From assembly GCA_002371895.1 (NCBI GenBank), contig DFHM01000008.1, forward strand, positions 1 to 59,296: a DNA stretch of 59,296 nucleotides, in the 5' to 3' direction. Origin of the DNA: Candidatus Saccharibacteria bacterium UBA3723 (GTDB lineage: Bacteria > Patescibacteriota > Saccharimonadia > Saccharimonadales > Saccharimonadaceae). Numbering within the stretch: position 1 is the first letter of the stretch; each line of letters begins with the position of its first letter. Below, one piece after another: positions 23,058 to 30,644 of this stretch. The notes under the pieces were generated by a model. It saw nothing but the letters and a program-made list of their open reading frames with translations. It was not told the DNA's origin and searched no databases. A program made the translations under genes and the position numbers.

Positions 23058-23311
23058 TGAAGAAAAAAATAACTTACGAATATTCATCTCGTGGCATACA
23101 ACAGAACGTATTGCGTTACGCGCGTAGTCAGAATGTCCCAGAAAACTGGGCAAAGCAAATTGCTGAGCGCGTTTCGAAAGCGACCGATGCCTGGATTGCC
23201 GACAAGGACACGGTTACAGAGGAAGATTTAAGAAGAATTATCTATAACGAAATCAAGATTCTGGACCCTGATCTCGCTTTTGCTTATAAGAATCATGATA
23301 AAATAATATAA
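23057..23311 (+). CDS. Small ATP-cone-like protein
   Basis: An 84-residue soluble protein. The pattern with RGIQQNVLRYA near the N-terminus, AERVSKATDAW in the middle, and VTEEDLRRIIYNEI...LAFAYKNHD at the end is like the regulatory ATP-cone domain of ribonucleotide reductases and NrdR, but here it stands alone. The ATG at 23057 overlaps the upstream stop codon; a start 12 bases earlier is possible but less likely. Assignment is by pattern only. Confidence 0.5.
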   Translation: MKKKITYEYSSRGIQQNVLRYARSQNVPENWAKQIAERVSKATDAWIADKDTVTEEDLRRIIYNEIKILDPDLAFAYKNHDKII

Positions 23312-23312
23312 G

Positions 23313-24677
23313 ATGAAGAACCGTTTTGATTACGATCTGGCAGTACTCGGGAGCGGGGACGCTGGAGGCGAAGCAGCATTAATTGCTGCTAAATCAGGGC
23401 TCAAAGTCGCCTTAATTGAATCTGGAAAATGGGGTGGCTCGAGCTTAAATTACTCAAATGTACCTTTTGGTGCGCTTTTTTATGCTACCCAGCAGTTCAA
23501 AAACGCATTAAACGGCGCAAAATTTGGCCTTTCTAGCACTGGCCTACGCTACAATTATCCAACCGTAAACAACTGGAAAAATATAGCGCTAAAACGTGCC
23601 AAAGCAAACAGCAAGAAGGACTTTGAGGAAGCTGGTATTTCCTGCCTTCATGGCCGAGGTCATTTGCTCTCCTCTACCGAAATTAGCGTAAACGAGCAAA
23701 CTATCCGAGCGAAGAAAATCGTCATCGCGACGGGTGCTTCGATGCTTGATACGGGCATTAAGATTCCAACCGACATTGAGTACTGGTTGCCAGAAAACGT
23801 ACTCGAAATGATTCGCCCGCCAAAGAGCATCTTTATCGTTGGCGCCGGTTCAACCGGTTGCGAGCTTGCGCAATTCTTTGCAACGCTCGGCACGGAAGTA
23901 ATCATTGCCGATATCGCTGGACGCTTACTCCCACGCGAAGACGAAGAAGTTGGTCAGGTTCTAGACGAAATCTTCAATAAAGAAAAGATTAAGGTTCTTA
24001 CGCAGTCACGCGTAATTGCACTCGAAAAGGACGCCACAAGCAAGAAGGTCATCTTCCTTCGCGGCGGTCAGGAAAAATCCATCCGCGTAGATCAGGTTTT
24101 GATGTGCACTGGGAATCAGCCAAACATCGATATTGGCCTAGAAAATGCTGGCGTAAAGTTCACCCAGCGCGGTATCGATGTCAACGAACATTGCCGCACA
24201 AATGTGAAGAATATTTACGCTGCCGGCGATGTGCTTGGCGGACATAGTTCTACCGAGAAAGCTCTCATTGAAGCACGCGCTGCTGCTGCCGATATCCTTG
24301 GCCGCGGTAAGAAAGCCGCAGTAGATTATCGCGGGATAATTCGCGTCACGAACATCTCCCCTGCAATTGCTGAGGTTGGTATCACCGAAGATGATTGCAT
24401 TCGCCACGATTCGAAATACAACAAAGTTATTATCGCCCTCGATTCCGTCCAAAAAGCCAATACTTCAGATAACATGATGGGCTTCGTAAAATTGATTCTA
24501 GCAAAGAAAAGCAACAAGATTCTTGGCGGCACAATTATGGCACCACACGCTGGCCTTATCGCACAAGAACTTGCAATAGCAATCCGCTACGAAATGACGA
24601 CATACGAACTCGCTAGCGTTCCTCATTTAGCAAATGACTGGAGCGAGCTAATCCGCGTCGCATGCGAACAAGCATAA
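23313..24677 (+). CDS. Flavoprotein of the dihydrolipoamide dehydrogenase family lacking redox cysteines
   Basis: A 454-residue FAD/NAD(P)-binding protein of the class I pyridine nucleotide-disulfide oxidoreductase fold: FAD motif LGSGDAGG at 12-19, NAD(P) motif IVGAGSTGCELAQF near 174-187, second FAD motif NIYAAGDVLGG near 304, and a C-terminal dimerisation domain. The canonical GGTCLNxGCIPSK reads GGSSLNYSNVPFG (41-53): both cysteines are replaced by Ser44 and Asn49. The partner histidine of HPTLSE is also missing (ANDWSE, 440-445). It therefore cannot do disulfide chemistry and may act as an NAD(P)H oxidase or electron donor. A TAAAAT box lies eight bases upstream. Confidence 0.85.
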   Translation: MKNRFDYDLAVLGSGDAGGEAALIAAKSGLKVALIESGKWGGSSLNYSNVPFGALFYATQQFKNALNGAKFGLSSTGLRYNYPTVNNWKNIALKRAKANSKKDFEEAGISCLHGRGHLLSSTEISVNEQTIRAKKIVIATGASMLDTGIKIPTDIEYWLPENVLEMIRPPKSIFIVGAGSTGCELAQFFATLGTEVIIADIAGRLLPREDEEVGQVLDEIFNKEKIKVLTQSRVIALEKDATSKKVIFLRGGQEKSIRVDQVLMCTGNQPNIDIGLENAGVKFTQRGIDVNEHCRTNVKNIYAAGDVLGGHSSTEKALIEARAAAADILGRGKKAAVDYRGIIRVTNISPAIAEVGITEDDCIRHDSKYNKVIIALDSVQKANTSDNMMGFVKLILAKKSNKILGGTIMAPHAGLIAQELAIAIRYEMTTYELASVPHLANDWSELIRVACEQA

Positions 24678-24692
24678 TAAAGAAAGGAATTT

Positions 24693-26471
24693 ATGGATAA
24701 TCAAAATATCAATCCGGTTCCGCCAGTACAGCCTACGCCAATGGCTGGTCCTGCGCCAGAACCAGTAACGCCAGCAGCACCAGCAGCACCAGCAGCCCCG
24801 GTCGCTCCAGCTCCGGCTCCGGCACCTATGGGCGCGCCAGCCACAGTAGCACCAATGGGCGCACCAGCACCAGAAAAGAAAAAGAGTAAAGTTGGCCTAA
24901 TTATCGGCATTGTGCTCGGCGTATTAGTGTTAGGCGGCGCAATCTTTGGTATCATTGCCCTTCTCGGCAACGGCGGAGATACAGAAGACGAGAGCATTTA
25001 TGACTCTAACGCATTTTTCCTTCGTGATGATAACGACCACTTTGCGTTATTCAATGACGAGGGTGAGCGCATTACAGAGTTTGAATTTTCTTATGCAAGC
25101 AGCATCATTGGCGGTACCGCATTAGTTCGTAAGGCCGACAATGACAAGTCCGCCATCATCAACAGCGAAGGCAAGATTCTAGTTAATTATGATAAGTACC
25201 GCTACATCGAACGCCGTGGCGCCCTATACGTTGGTACGGACGACAACCTAGAAGATCACCTACTAAATAGCAACGGCAAAGAACTATATGTTCTCAAAGA
25301 CAACAAGTTGCTAACTTATGATGATAGCTTTGCGGTTGTAGCAGATTCGAAAGGCTTTCAGGTTCTCAACTATCGCGGTAAGAACGTTTTGTCTATTACC
25401 GAAAACCTCGATAAAGATATTCATCTCAGCAATGAGTATGACAACAACTTTGTTATTGTTTCTCATGGTACAACCAATTATGTCATTAATTCTTTGACCG
25501 CTGAGGTTGCCGCGCAATTCGAATCCAAGACGAATTTCGAAATCTATGGCTACGACAAGGATGACGATATTCTACTTCTCCGTAGCGAAGATGGCGCAGG
25601 CGATAGTCGTGATTACAAGTTCATCGTTAAGGGTGAAGCCAAGGATCTTCCTGGTGGCTGCGAAAGCGTTGACTATTATAGCGTAAGTAAAGTTCTTTAC
25701 TGTACAAAGGATAGCAAGCGCTACGTACTAAGCAGCGATTTGAAGGTCGGTATCGAGTATACTAACGGCCAGTTCATCGACGACAATACCTACGCACGCA
25801 ACAAAGAAGATAGTAAGAATTACGGCATCACCTTCTACAAGGATGGCTCCAAGGTTGCAGAAATTAGCTGCCGCTCATTTATAAGCTCTGGCAAAGCAAA
25901 CGGCGGTATTTATATCGCCTACACGCGTTATTCTTCCGATTGTCGCAAGGATGGCATTGAATATAGCAAATATGAGTATTACTCTGCCGAGGGCAAGAGA
26001 TTGTTTGGTAGAGACTTCGATAACGCCTACGCATTCTCCGTTGACGGCATCGCACGCGTAAGAGAAAAGGGCTCTGATAGTTACACTCTTATCAATACAA
26101 AGGGCGAAAAGGTAGGTAACAGCCACAAATACCTCTACGAAAATACCATTGGCGAATATACAGTCTATTACGGCTACGACAAGAGTAGTGATGCATATAC
26201 CATTTACACCAATAAGGGTAAGGAGCTCGCAAAGACATCCACAGAGAGCCGCTCTTATCCTCACGGCAACGTCTTTAAAGATAAACTATATATCTACGTT
26301 TCTACTGGCGAGGATGAATACAGTATCTTCCGCGCAGAGGATGGTCAAAAATTGGCAACCTCGGAAGAATATCCAACTCTTCGCGAACATTACTTCATGA
26401 CAGAAAATGATAGTAAGGTTCAGTATTACACTTACGATGGTAAGAAGATTCACGAAAACAAAGGCGAATAG
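24693..26471 (+). CDS. Membrane-anchored WG-repeat surface protein
   Basis: A 592-residue protein with a disordered Pro/Ala-rich cytoplasmic N-terminus (1-60), a lysine cluster, one membrane helix at about 67-91, and an extracytoplasmic region of about 500 residues. The latter contains repeats of the type ALVRKADNDKSAIINSEGK, typical of WG (KWG) repeats that fold as a beta-propeller-like array. Ligand unknown; a binding role at the surface is likely. An AAAGGAA site precedes the ATG, 15 bases after the flavoprotein stop. A strong terminator follows. Confidence 0.75.
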   Translation: MDNQNINPVPPVQPTPMAGPAPEPVTPAAPAAPAAPVAPAPAPAPMGAPATVAPMGAPAPEKKKSKVGLIIGIVLGVLVLGGAIFGIIALLGNGGDTEDESIYDSNAFFLRDDNDHFALFNDEGERITEFEFSYASSIIGGTALVRKADNDKSAIINSEGKILVNYDKYRYIERRGALYVGTDDNLEDHLLNSNGKELYVLKDNKLLTYDDSFAVVADSKGFQVLNYRGKNVLSITENLDKDIHLSNEYDNNFVIVSHGTTNYVINSLTAEVAAQFESKTNFEIYGYDKDDDILLLRSEDGAGDSRDYKFIVKGEAKDLPGGCESVDYYSVSKVLYCTKDSKRYVLSSDLKVGIEYTNGQFIDDNTYARNKEDSKNYGITFYKDGSKVAEISCRSFISSGKANGGIYIAYTRYSSDCRKDGIEYSKYEYYSAEGKRLFGRDFDNAYAFSVDGIARVREKGSDSYTLINTKGEKVGNSHKYLYENTIGEYTVYYGYDKSSDAYTIYTNKGKELAKTSTESRSYPHGNVFKDKLYIYVSTGEDEYSIFRAEDGQKLATSEEYPTLREHYFMTENDSKVQYYTYDGKKIHENKGE

Positions 26472-26480
26472 CTAGCCAAA

Positions 26481-26505
26481 AGCCCTCACAATGTGGGGGC
26501 TTTTT
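26481..26505 (+). terminator. Terminator of the WG-repeat gene
   Basis: AGCCCTCAC (26481-26489), AAT, GTGGGGGCT (26493-26501), then five T. Confidence 0.9.
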
Positions 26506-26527
26506 GATGGGCTGGTTTCCGAGCAAT

Positions 26528-26547
26528 AAAAAAATAGCCTTTCGGCT
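26528..26547 (-). terminator. Terminator of the initiator tRNA gene
   Basis: On the minus strand AGCC, GAAA tetraloop, GGCT, A and seven T. Confidence 0.8.
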
Positions 26548-26558
26548 TTTATAAAACT

Positions 26559-26635
26559 TGGTGGCGGGGGTTGGATTTGAACCAACGACCTTCTGGTTAT
26601 GGGCCAGACGAGCTACCAGGCTGCTCTACCCCGCG
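26559..26635 (-). tRNA. Initiator tRNA-fMet (CAT)
   Basis: A 77-nt cloverleaf with encoded CCA. It closely follows the bacterial initiator: CGCGGGG acceptor, AGCCTGGTAG D-loop, GGTTCAAATCC T-arm, anticodon CAT and an unpaired first position (C1 opposite C72), the hallmark of initiators. Two features are odd. The anticodon stem has T29-A41 in place of the first of the three conserved G-C pairs, and position 33, almost always T, is C (26602). It is read from a consensus promoter at 26648-26676. Confidence 0.93.
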
Positions 26636-26647
26636 ACGATACTGTAT

Positions 26648-26676
26648 ATATTACACTTATCCGAATAAAAAGTCAA
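26648..26676 (-). promoter_or_regulatory. Promoter of the initiator tRNA
   Basis: TTGACT (26671-26676), 17-bp spacer, TAATAT (26648-26653) on the minus strand. The -35 lies inside the last codons of the DivIC-like gene. Confidence 0.85.
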
Positions 26677-27079
26677 GCCACTCGGAAAAATTACTGCGAT
26701 AGCTCGAAGTTTCCTCTGTTGGTTTGATGTATTTTGTCTTGGCATGTTCGGAATTCTGCGGCAAAATTACCATAGTTTCGCCGGGCTGCATTTTGCCGGA
26801 TCGAATGCGCGCCATAAGTTCTTTGTATTCGTAGGTTTTGTAATATTCTTGTTCGAGTTTTAGAGTTTCGACTTCTAGTTGCAACTTTGCCTCTTCGAGT
26901 CGGCGCGCCTTGAGCTTCTCTTCTAGCGCCCAGTTGCGCGACATGGAATTGATTGCACCCCAAGTCCAGATGAGACACAAAACTAAGGCCGCAAAAAGCA
27001 CGATATTATTGAGCGTCAAAATATCTTTCTTTGTATAATAGCGGGCTCTGCGTAGCTGAGTTTTCACCTTCTCTAGCAT
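26657..27079 (-). CDS. Septum formation initiator family protein (DivIC/FtsB-like)
   Basis: A 140-residue bitopic protein: basic cytoplasmic N-terminus, one membrane helix at about 25-44, then a long coiled coil (about 50-95; leucine-rich ELK/LEVETLKLEQE pattern) ending in YKELMARIRSG, as in FtsB/DivIC, and a polar tail. Such proteins bridge FtsL and FtsQ in the divisome. TATAAT at 27086-27091 is six bases before the ATG. The initiator tRNA follows immediately. Confidence 0.82.
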   Translation of the reverse strand: MLEKVKTQLRRARYYTKKDILTLNNIVLFAALVLCLIWTWGAINSMSRNWALEEKLKARRLEEAKLQLEVETLKLEQEYYKTYEYKELMARIRSGKMQPGETMVILPQNSEHAKTKYIKPTEETSSYRSNFSEWLDFLFG

Positions 27080-27152
27080 AAGCTTATTATACCATTAAAA
27101 ATAAATCGTTTTTAGCCGTCCCCTGTTAGGGGTGTGATATACTTAAGTGCAT

Positions 27153-27228
27153 GGGGGCATAGCTCAGTGGTTAGAGCAGTCGGCTCATAACCGATTGGTC
27201 CCTGGTTCAAGCCCAGGTGCCCCCACCA
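27153..27228 (+). tRNA. tRNA with CAT anticodon (tRNA-Ile2 or elongator tRNA-Met)
   Basis: A 76-nt cloverleaf with encoded CCA: GGGGGCA pairs with TGCCCCC, anticodon loop CTCATAA. The D-arm and variable region (TAGCTCAGTGGTTAGAGCAG, TTGGTC) are very like bacterial tRNA-Ile2, whose C34 is changed to lysidine by TilS, but elongator tRNA-Met cannot be excluded. A TATACT box lies at 27138-27143. Confidence 0.9.
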
Positions 27229-27238
27229 AAAAGTATAC

Positions 27239-27263
27239 AAATCGGCAAAATGGCCGATTTTTT
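27239..27263 (+). terminator. Terminator of the CAT tRNA gene
   Basis: AAATCGGC (27239-27246), short loop, GCCGATTT (27253-27260) and continuing T run. Confidence 0.85.
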
Positions 27264-27275
27264 AGCGGTCAATAA

Positions 27276-27782
27276 TTAATTGGATTTATTGCCTTTTATT
27301 ACTTTAACGAGGCTATAGCCAGTAAAACCAACTAGGCCACCAAACAACACCGCAGACGCTAGGCTTACAAGCGCCACCAGATCATTAAAGCTATGATATG
27401 CATTCCAAGCTTGCAAGAAACCTGCCGCGCTTCGCAAGAAGAAATATGCGCTTATGCCTAATATAACTGCATATACGATGATCTTTGAAGAATTGTTGGT
27501 GCCTGCTTTCTGGTTCTTTTGAGCTTTGTTGGTTTGTTTTGCGTTTAGTAATCGGATGATAAGCCAAATGATGTCTACGAAAATAAGCAGCTCAAAGAAA
27601 CGTATTATTATTGCATAGCCGAGCGCCACACCTATATTATCGAGACCACCATGAGTATTCGATAGTGCACCATAATTTAGGACAATCATACCGACTGCTA
27701 TACCCAATACAATTAAGTGCGGTAGCATAATCTGCTTTTTGCTTTTTGGTGGTCGTTGTACTTTTTTATTTTTGTTTTCCAT
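27276..27782 (-). CDS. Four-helix membrane protein, function unknown
   Basis: A 168-residue protein with a basic N-terminal tail (KNKKVQRPPKSKKQ) and four membrane helices in two pairs separated by a basic loop (AKQTNKAQKNQKAG). Not recognised. A weak AAAGG precedes the ATG and a TAAAAT box lies about 35 bases upstream. Divergent from the next gene. Confidence 0.65.
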   Translation of the reverse strand: MENKNKKVQRPPKSKKQIMLPHLIVLGIAVGMIVLNYGALSNTHGGLDNIGVALGYAIIIRFFELLIFVDIIWLIIRLLNAKQTNKAQKNQKAGTNNSSKIIVYAVILGISAYFFLRSAAGFLQAWNAYHSFNDLVALVSLASAVLFGGLVGFTGYSLVKVIKGNKSN

Positions 27783-27896
27783 TGTGTTTGCCTTTGTTGG
27801 ATATTAATTATATTTTAGCATATTTGTTACCTTATTTTTGTCTGCAATATCTCTTTATGATATAGTTTTGATAGAAGCATAAACATTTTTTGTAGC

Positions 27897-28754
27897 ATGA
27901 AAACAAACACGAAAAAGAAACAGCAAGTCAAAACTTCAGATATTATTATTCAGGTTGGATTGGCGCTATATTTTACACTTTACGCTGTAGCGCATCATTT
28001 CCTTGGCGTTTACAATACTCGGTGGATTTTTTATGCCGGGATTGCTGCCTTGGTAGCCCATATTGTTTACATAAACAAGCAGACCAAGAAGAAAAAGAAA
28101 AAAGAGGTGTTTGCGGAAGGTTTTTGTTTTTATAAGGTTTTCCTACTCTACGTGATTGGCTGTATGATCGGCGTGTATTACGAAGAGATTTTGACCGTCT
28201 GCCGCACGGGCGAGTGGCTGTCTAGACAAGGTATTATTTATGGGCCGTTTAATCCGGTTTACGGGTTAGGATTCTTGGCCTTTACTGTGCTTCTCTGCCG
28301 CAATTTGAAACGTAAATGGTGGCTAACATATATTTACTCCTGCTTTATTGGCGGCGCAGCTGAGGTAATTACGAGCCTGATTAGCGAATATGTTTTCAAA
28401 GTTAATGCATGGGATTATTCGGATAAGTTCTTGAATATTATGGGTAGGACTACGATTCCATTCATGCTCTTTTGGGGCTTGGGCGGCCTAATATTTGTAA
28501 AATTCGTCTATCCGGGGCTCTCGAAGTTGATTGAGTTGATTCCGAAGCGTATCGGTAATTTGATTATGCCGACATTCCTAATATTTGTACTGCTAAGCCA
28601 CGTTATTTCTTACTCCGCCCTATTTCGTTATGGGACGAGAGCCGAAGGGCAACCAGCATCTAATGCGATTGAGGCAGTGCTCGATAAATATTACGACGAC
28701 GATTTGATGAAACAATATTACGAAAATTCCGCTCACGAAAAAATCGGCGAATAG
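27897..28754 (+). CDS. ABC_trans_CmpB-family (PF06541) membrane protein
   Basis: A 285-residue protein with about six helices. The signature IIYGPFNPVYGLG (about 112-124) and the AWDYSDKFLNIMGRTTIPF segment identify the 'putative ABC-transporter type IV' family, widespread in Gram-positive-type bacteria and without a proven function. A basic loop of lysines (about 60-70) faces the cytoplasm. No clear ribosome-binding site is seen. It converges on the operon ending at 28766. Confidence 0.8.
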   Translation: MKTNTKKKQQVKTSDIIIQVGLALYFTLYAVAHHFLGVYNTRWIFYAGIAALVAHIVYINKQTKKKKKKEVFAEGFCFYKVFLLYVIGCMIGVYYEEILTVCRTGEWLSRQGIIYGPFNPVYGLGFLAFTVLLCRNLKRKWWLTYIYSCFIGGAAEVITSLISEYVFKVNAWDYSDKFLNIMGRTTIPFMLFWGLGGLIFVKFVYPGLSKLIELIPKRIGNLIMPTFLIFVLLSHVISYSALFRYGTRAEGQPASNAIEAVLDKYYDDDLMKQYYENSAHEKIGE

Positions 28755-28765
28755 TACCTTTTCCG

Positions 28766-29329
28766 CTACTTTTTATTCTTGATTACGTCAAGCGTAAGGA
28801 TAGCTTCGCCGTCCTTTGTGATGCGAATAACATCGCCAACTTTGATTTCATCAGTACTACTTTTGACCTTTTTATTTTTTGCAACCACCTGAATATCCAC
28901 ATTAGAACTGGCCAGGTTGCTCACATATAACCCGTCCGTCAGTTTGTCGATTTTGATACTAAATTTTCCGAAGCGCTTTTCGATAATCGAATAATACATG
29001 AAGACCAGTACTGGGTAGACTAGCAGATGACCGTAATGATTATAGAATATTAGGAAGGAAATGGTCGCCGGAAGTGGCAACAAAATTATCAAGTAAAAGA
29101 AAAGCTTTACACCTTTGCGATTATGATAATCGTAGTACTTGGAAATAATCTTGAAGAGGCCGAAGAATACCGCGATATTCACTACGAAGATAGCAAGCCC
29201 GACGAAGAAAAAGCGCGGATCTGTTTCTAACGGCTCGATTGAGAATACGGTCGTAAAAAAGAAGCTTGGGATAAATAATAAAGTTAATAGTACAACTAAT
29301 AATGTTTCCCACCATTTAAAAGGTTTCAT
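28766..29329 (-). CDS. Membrane protein with C-terminal OB-like domain
   Basis: A 187-residue protein with four membrane helices in the first 125 residues and a small beta-rich tail (KVGDVIRITKDGEAILTLDV) that resembles the OB fold of NfeD-type proteins. An AAGGAG site lies seven bases before the ATG, 12 bases after the AEC transporter stop; it is the last gene of the glmS operon. Function unknown. Confidence 0.62.
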   Translation of the reverse strand: MKPFKWWETLLVVLLTLLFIPSFFFTTVFSIEPLETDPRFFFVGLAIFVVNIAVFFGLFKIISKYYDYHNRKGVKLFFYLIILLPLPATISFLIFYNHYGHLLVYPVLVFMYYSIIEKRFGKFSIKIDKLTDGLYVSNLASSNVDIQVVAKNKKVKSSTDEIKVGDVIRITKDGEAILTLDVIKNKK

Positions 29330-29341
29330 ATCGTCTCCTTT

Positions 29342-30274
29342 TTAATGTATTAATAATAACGAAACCATCAGTGGCATAGTAATAATTGAAAGAACCGTGG
29401 ATATAGTGACGAGCTCGGATGCTTCTGTCTCGTCGCCGTCATATTTAGATGCAAAGAGACCAAGACTAGTAGCGGTAGGCAGCGCTTGGATCAATGTGCA
29501 TACTACGATTACTTCTTGTGGAAAGCTCAGGAGCGATAGAAGTCCCCAGGTCGCAAGTGGGCCAACGACTAGCTGGATTAAAGCTGTTAGCATAAGCTTC
29601 CACTTTTTGATGAGCTTGAGGAATTTTGCATTGCTTAGCATATAGCCAACACAAATGATTGAGAGCGCCGTGGTAGCATTGCTCGTAAATTGTACAGAAT
29701 CTTTAACGAAACTCGGAAGCTTGAAGCTCGTTAGGAATACGATTACGCCAAGAATTACGGCAATAATGTTTGGATTCGTAATGACACTAAGGACGAGCTT
29801 GCCGTCGATTTTATGCTTGAATAAAAACACGCCATACGAGAATAGTGCGATATTAAATGCAATGATGAAGCCGCAGTATGGGATAATTCCCTGCTCGCCA
29901 AAAGTACTCGCAATAATTGGGTAGCCCAGGAATGTGGCATTATTGAAAATCAAAGCAAACTGCGCGGCGCTGCGTTGCTTTTCGTTTTTGAAGAATTTCT
30001 TATTGAAGATTAATTTTGAGATTAGGATTACCGCCATCATTACGATAAAGCCACCAGCGAGACCAGATAAGAACATGTCAGATGTTTCGTCGTTGTAGCT
30101 TGCCGGAAATGCTACGAATAAAGAGGCCGGCATGAAGACGGTAAGTAATAGATTAACTAGGTCTTTGTTGGTTTTTGGCGAGATGAGTTTGAGTTTGCCA
30201 AGCAAAAAGCCTAGCGCCAAAATAATGCCGATTGTACCAAGTCTGGAATAGAAATCAGTTAACTCAATCTCCAT
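29342..30274 (-). CDS. AEC-family (auxin efflux carrier-like) transporter
   Basis: A 310-residue membrane protein with ten helices and the AEC pattern: LGFLLGKLKLISPKT near the N-terminus, NNATFLGYPI at mid-length, and QALPTATSLGLFASKY in the second half. Such carriers export or import organic acids such as malate. It overlaps the upstream gene by 11 bp. Substrate unknown. Confidence 0.85.
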   Translation of the reverse strand: MEIELTDFYSRLGTIGIILALGFLLGKLKLISPKTNKDLVNLLLTVFMPASLFVAFPASYNDETSDMFLSGLAGGFIVMMAVILISKLIFNKKFFKNEKQRSAAQFALIFNNATFLGYPIIASTFGEQGIIPYCGFIIAFNIALFSYGVFLFKHKIDGKLVLSVITNPNIIAVILGVIVFLTSFKLPSFVKDSVQFTSNATTALSIICVGYMLSNAKFLKLIKKWKLMLTALIQLVVGPLATWGLLSLLSFPQEVIVVCTLIQALPTATSLGLFASKYDGDETEASELVTISTVLSIITMPLMVSLLLIH

Positions 30275-30632
30275 TTTCTACCTTTTTGATATCCTTGCGA
30301 CCGCCAACTTTTTTGTAGATTTCTTCTTCGAGGCTAAGGATCTTATCAAGTTTGCGGCGAATACCCTCGTCGGTTTTGTAATCTTCTTGGGTCTTTTTGT
30401 CTATAGCATTGACGTCGTGCACGATTTTTTCGATATGACGCTGCTCCTTATCCGCTGCCAACTGAGAGAAGATCGCGATTGCGATAGATGCTGCAGAAAT
30501 TAATAAGATAATACAGTCAAAGAACGTATCCGCAAGCTCTTTTGAGGACACTATTAATAGAACAAGCCCCAAAAAAGTTAGAACCGCGAACACAATTGTT
30601 AAAATGAACATGAATTTACGAAATTTACGCAT
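30264..30632 (-). CDS. Small bitopic protein with coiled-coil tail
   Basis: A 122-residue protein with two N-terminal membrane helices (about 8-28 and 38-57) and a charged helical tail rich in Lys and Glu. Not recognised. Its stop codon is TGA, the only terminal TGA I found among the genes of this window. It lies between the ABC exporter (12 bp) and the AEC transporter (overlap). Confidence 0.65.
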   Translation of the reverse strand: MRKFRKFMFILTIVFAVLTFLGLVLLIVSSKELADTFFDCIILLISAASIAIAIFSQLAADKEQRHIEKIVHDVNAIDKKTQEDYKTDEGIRRKLDKILSLEEEIYKKVGGRKDIKKVENGD

Positions 30633-30644
30633 TTGCCTCCCTTT

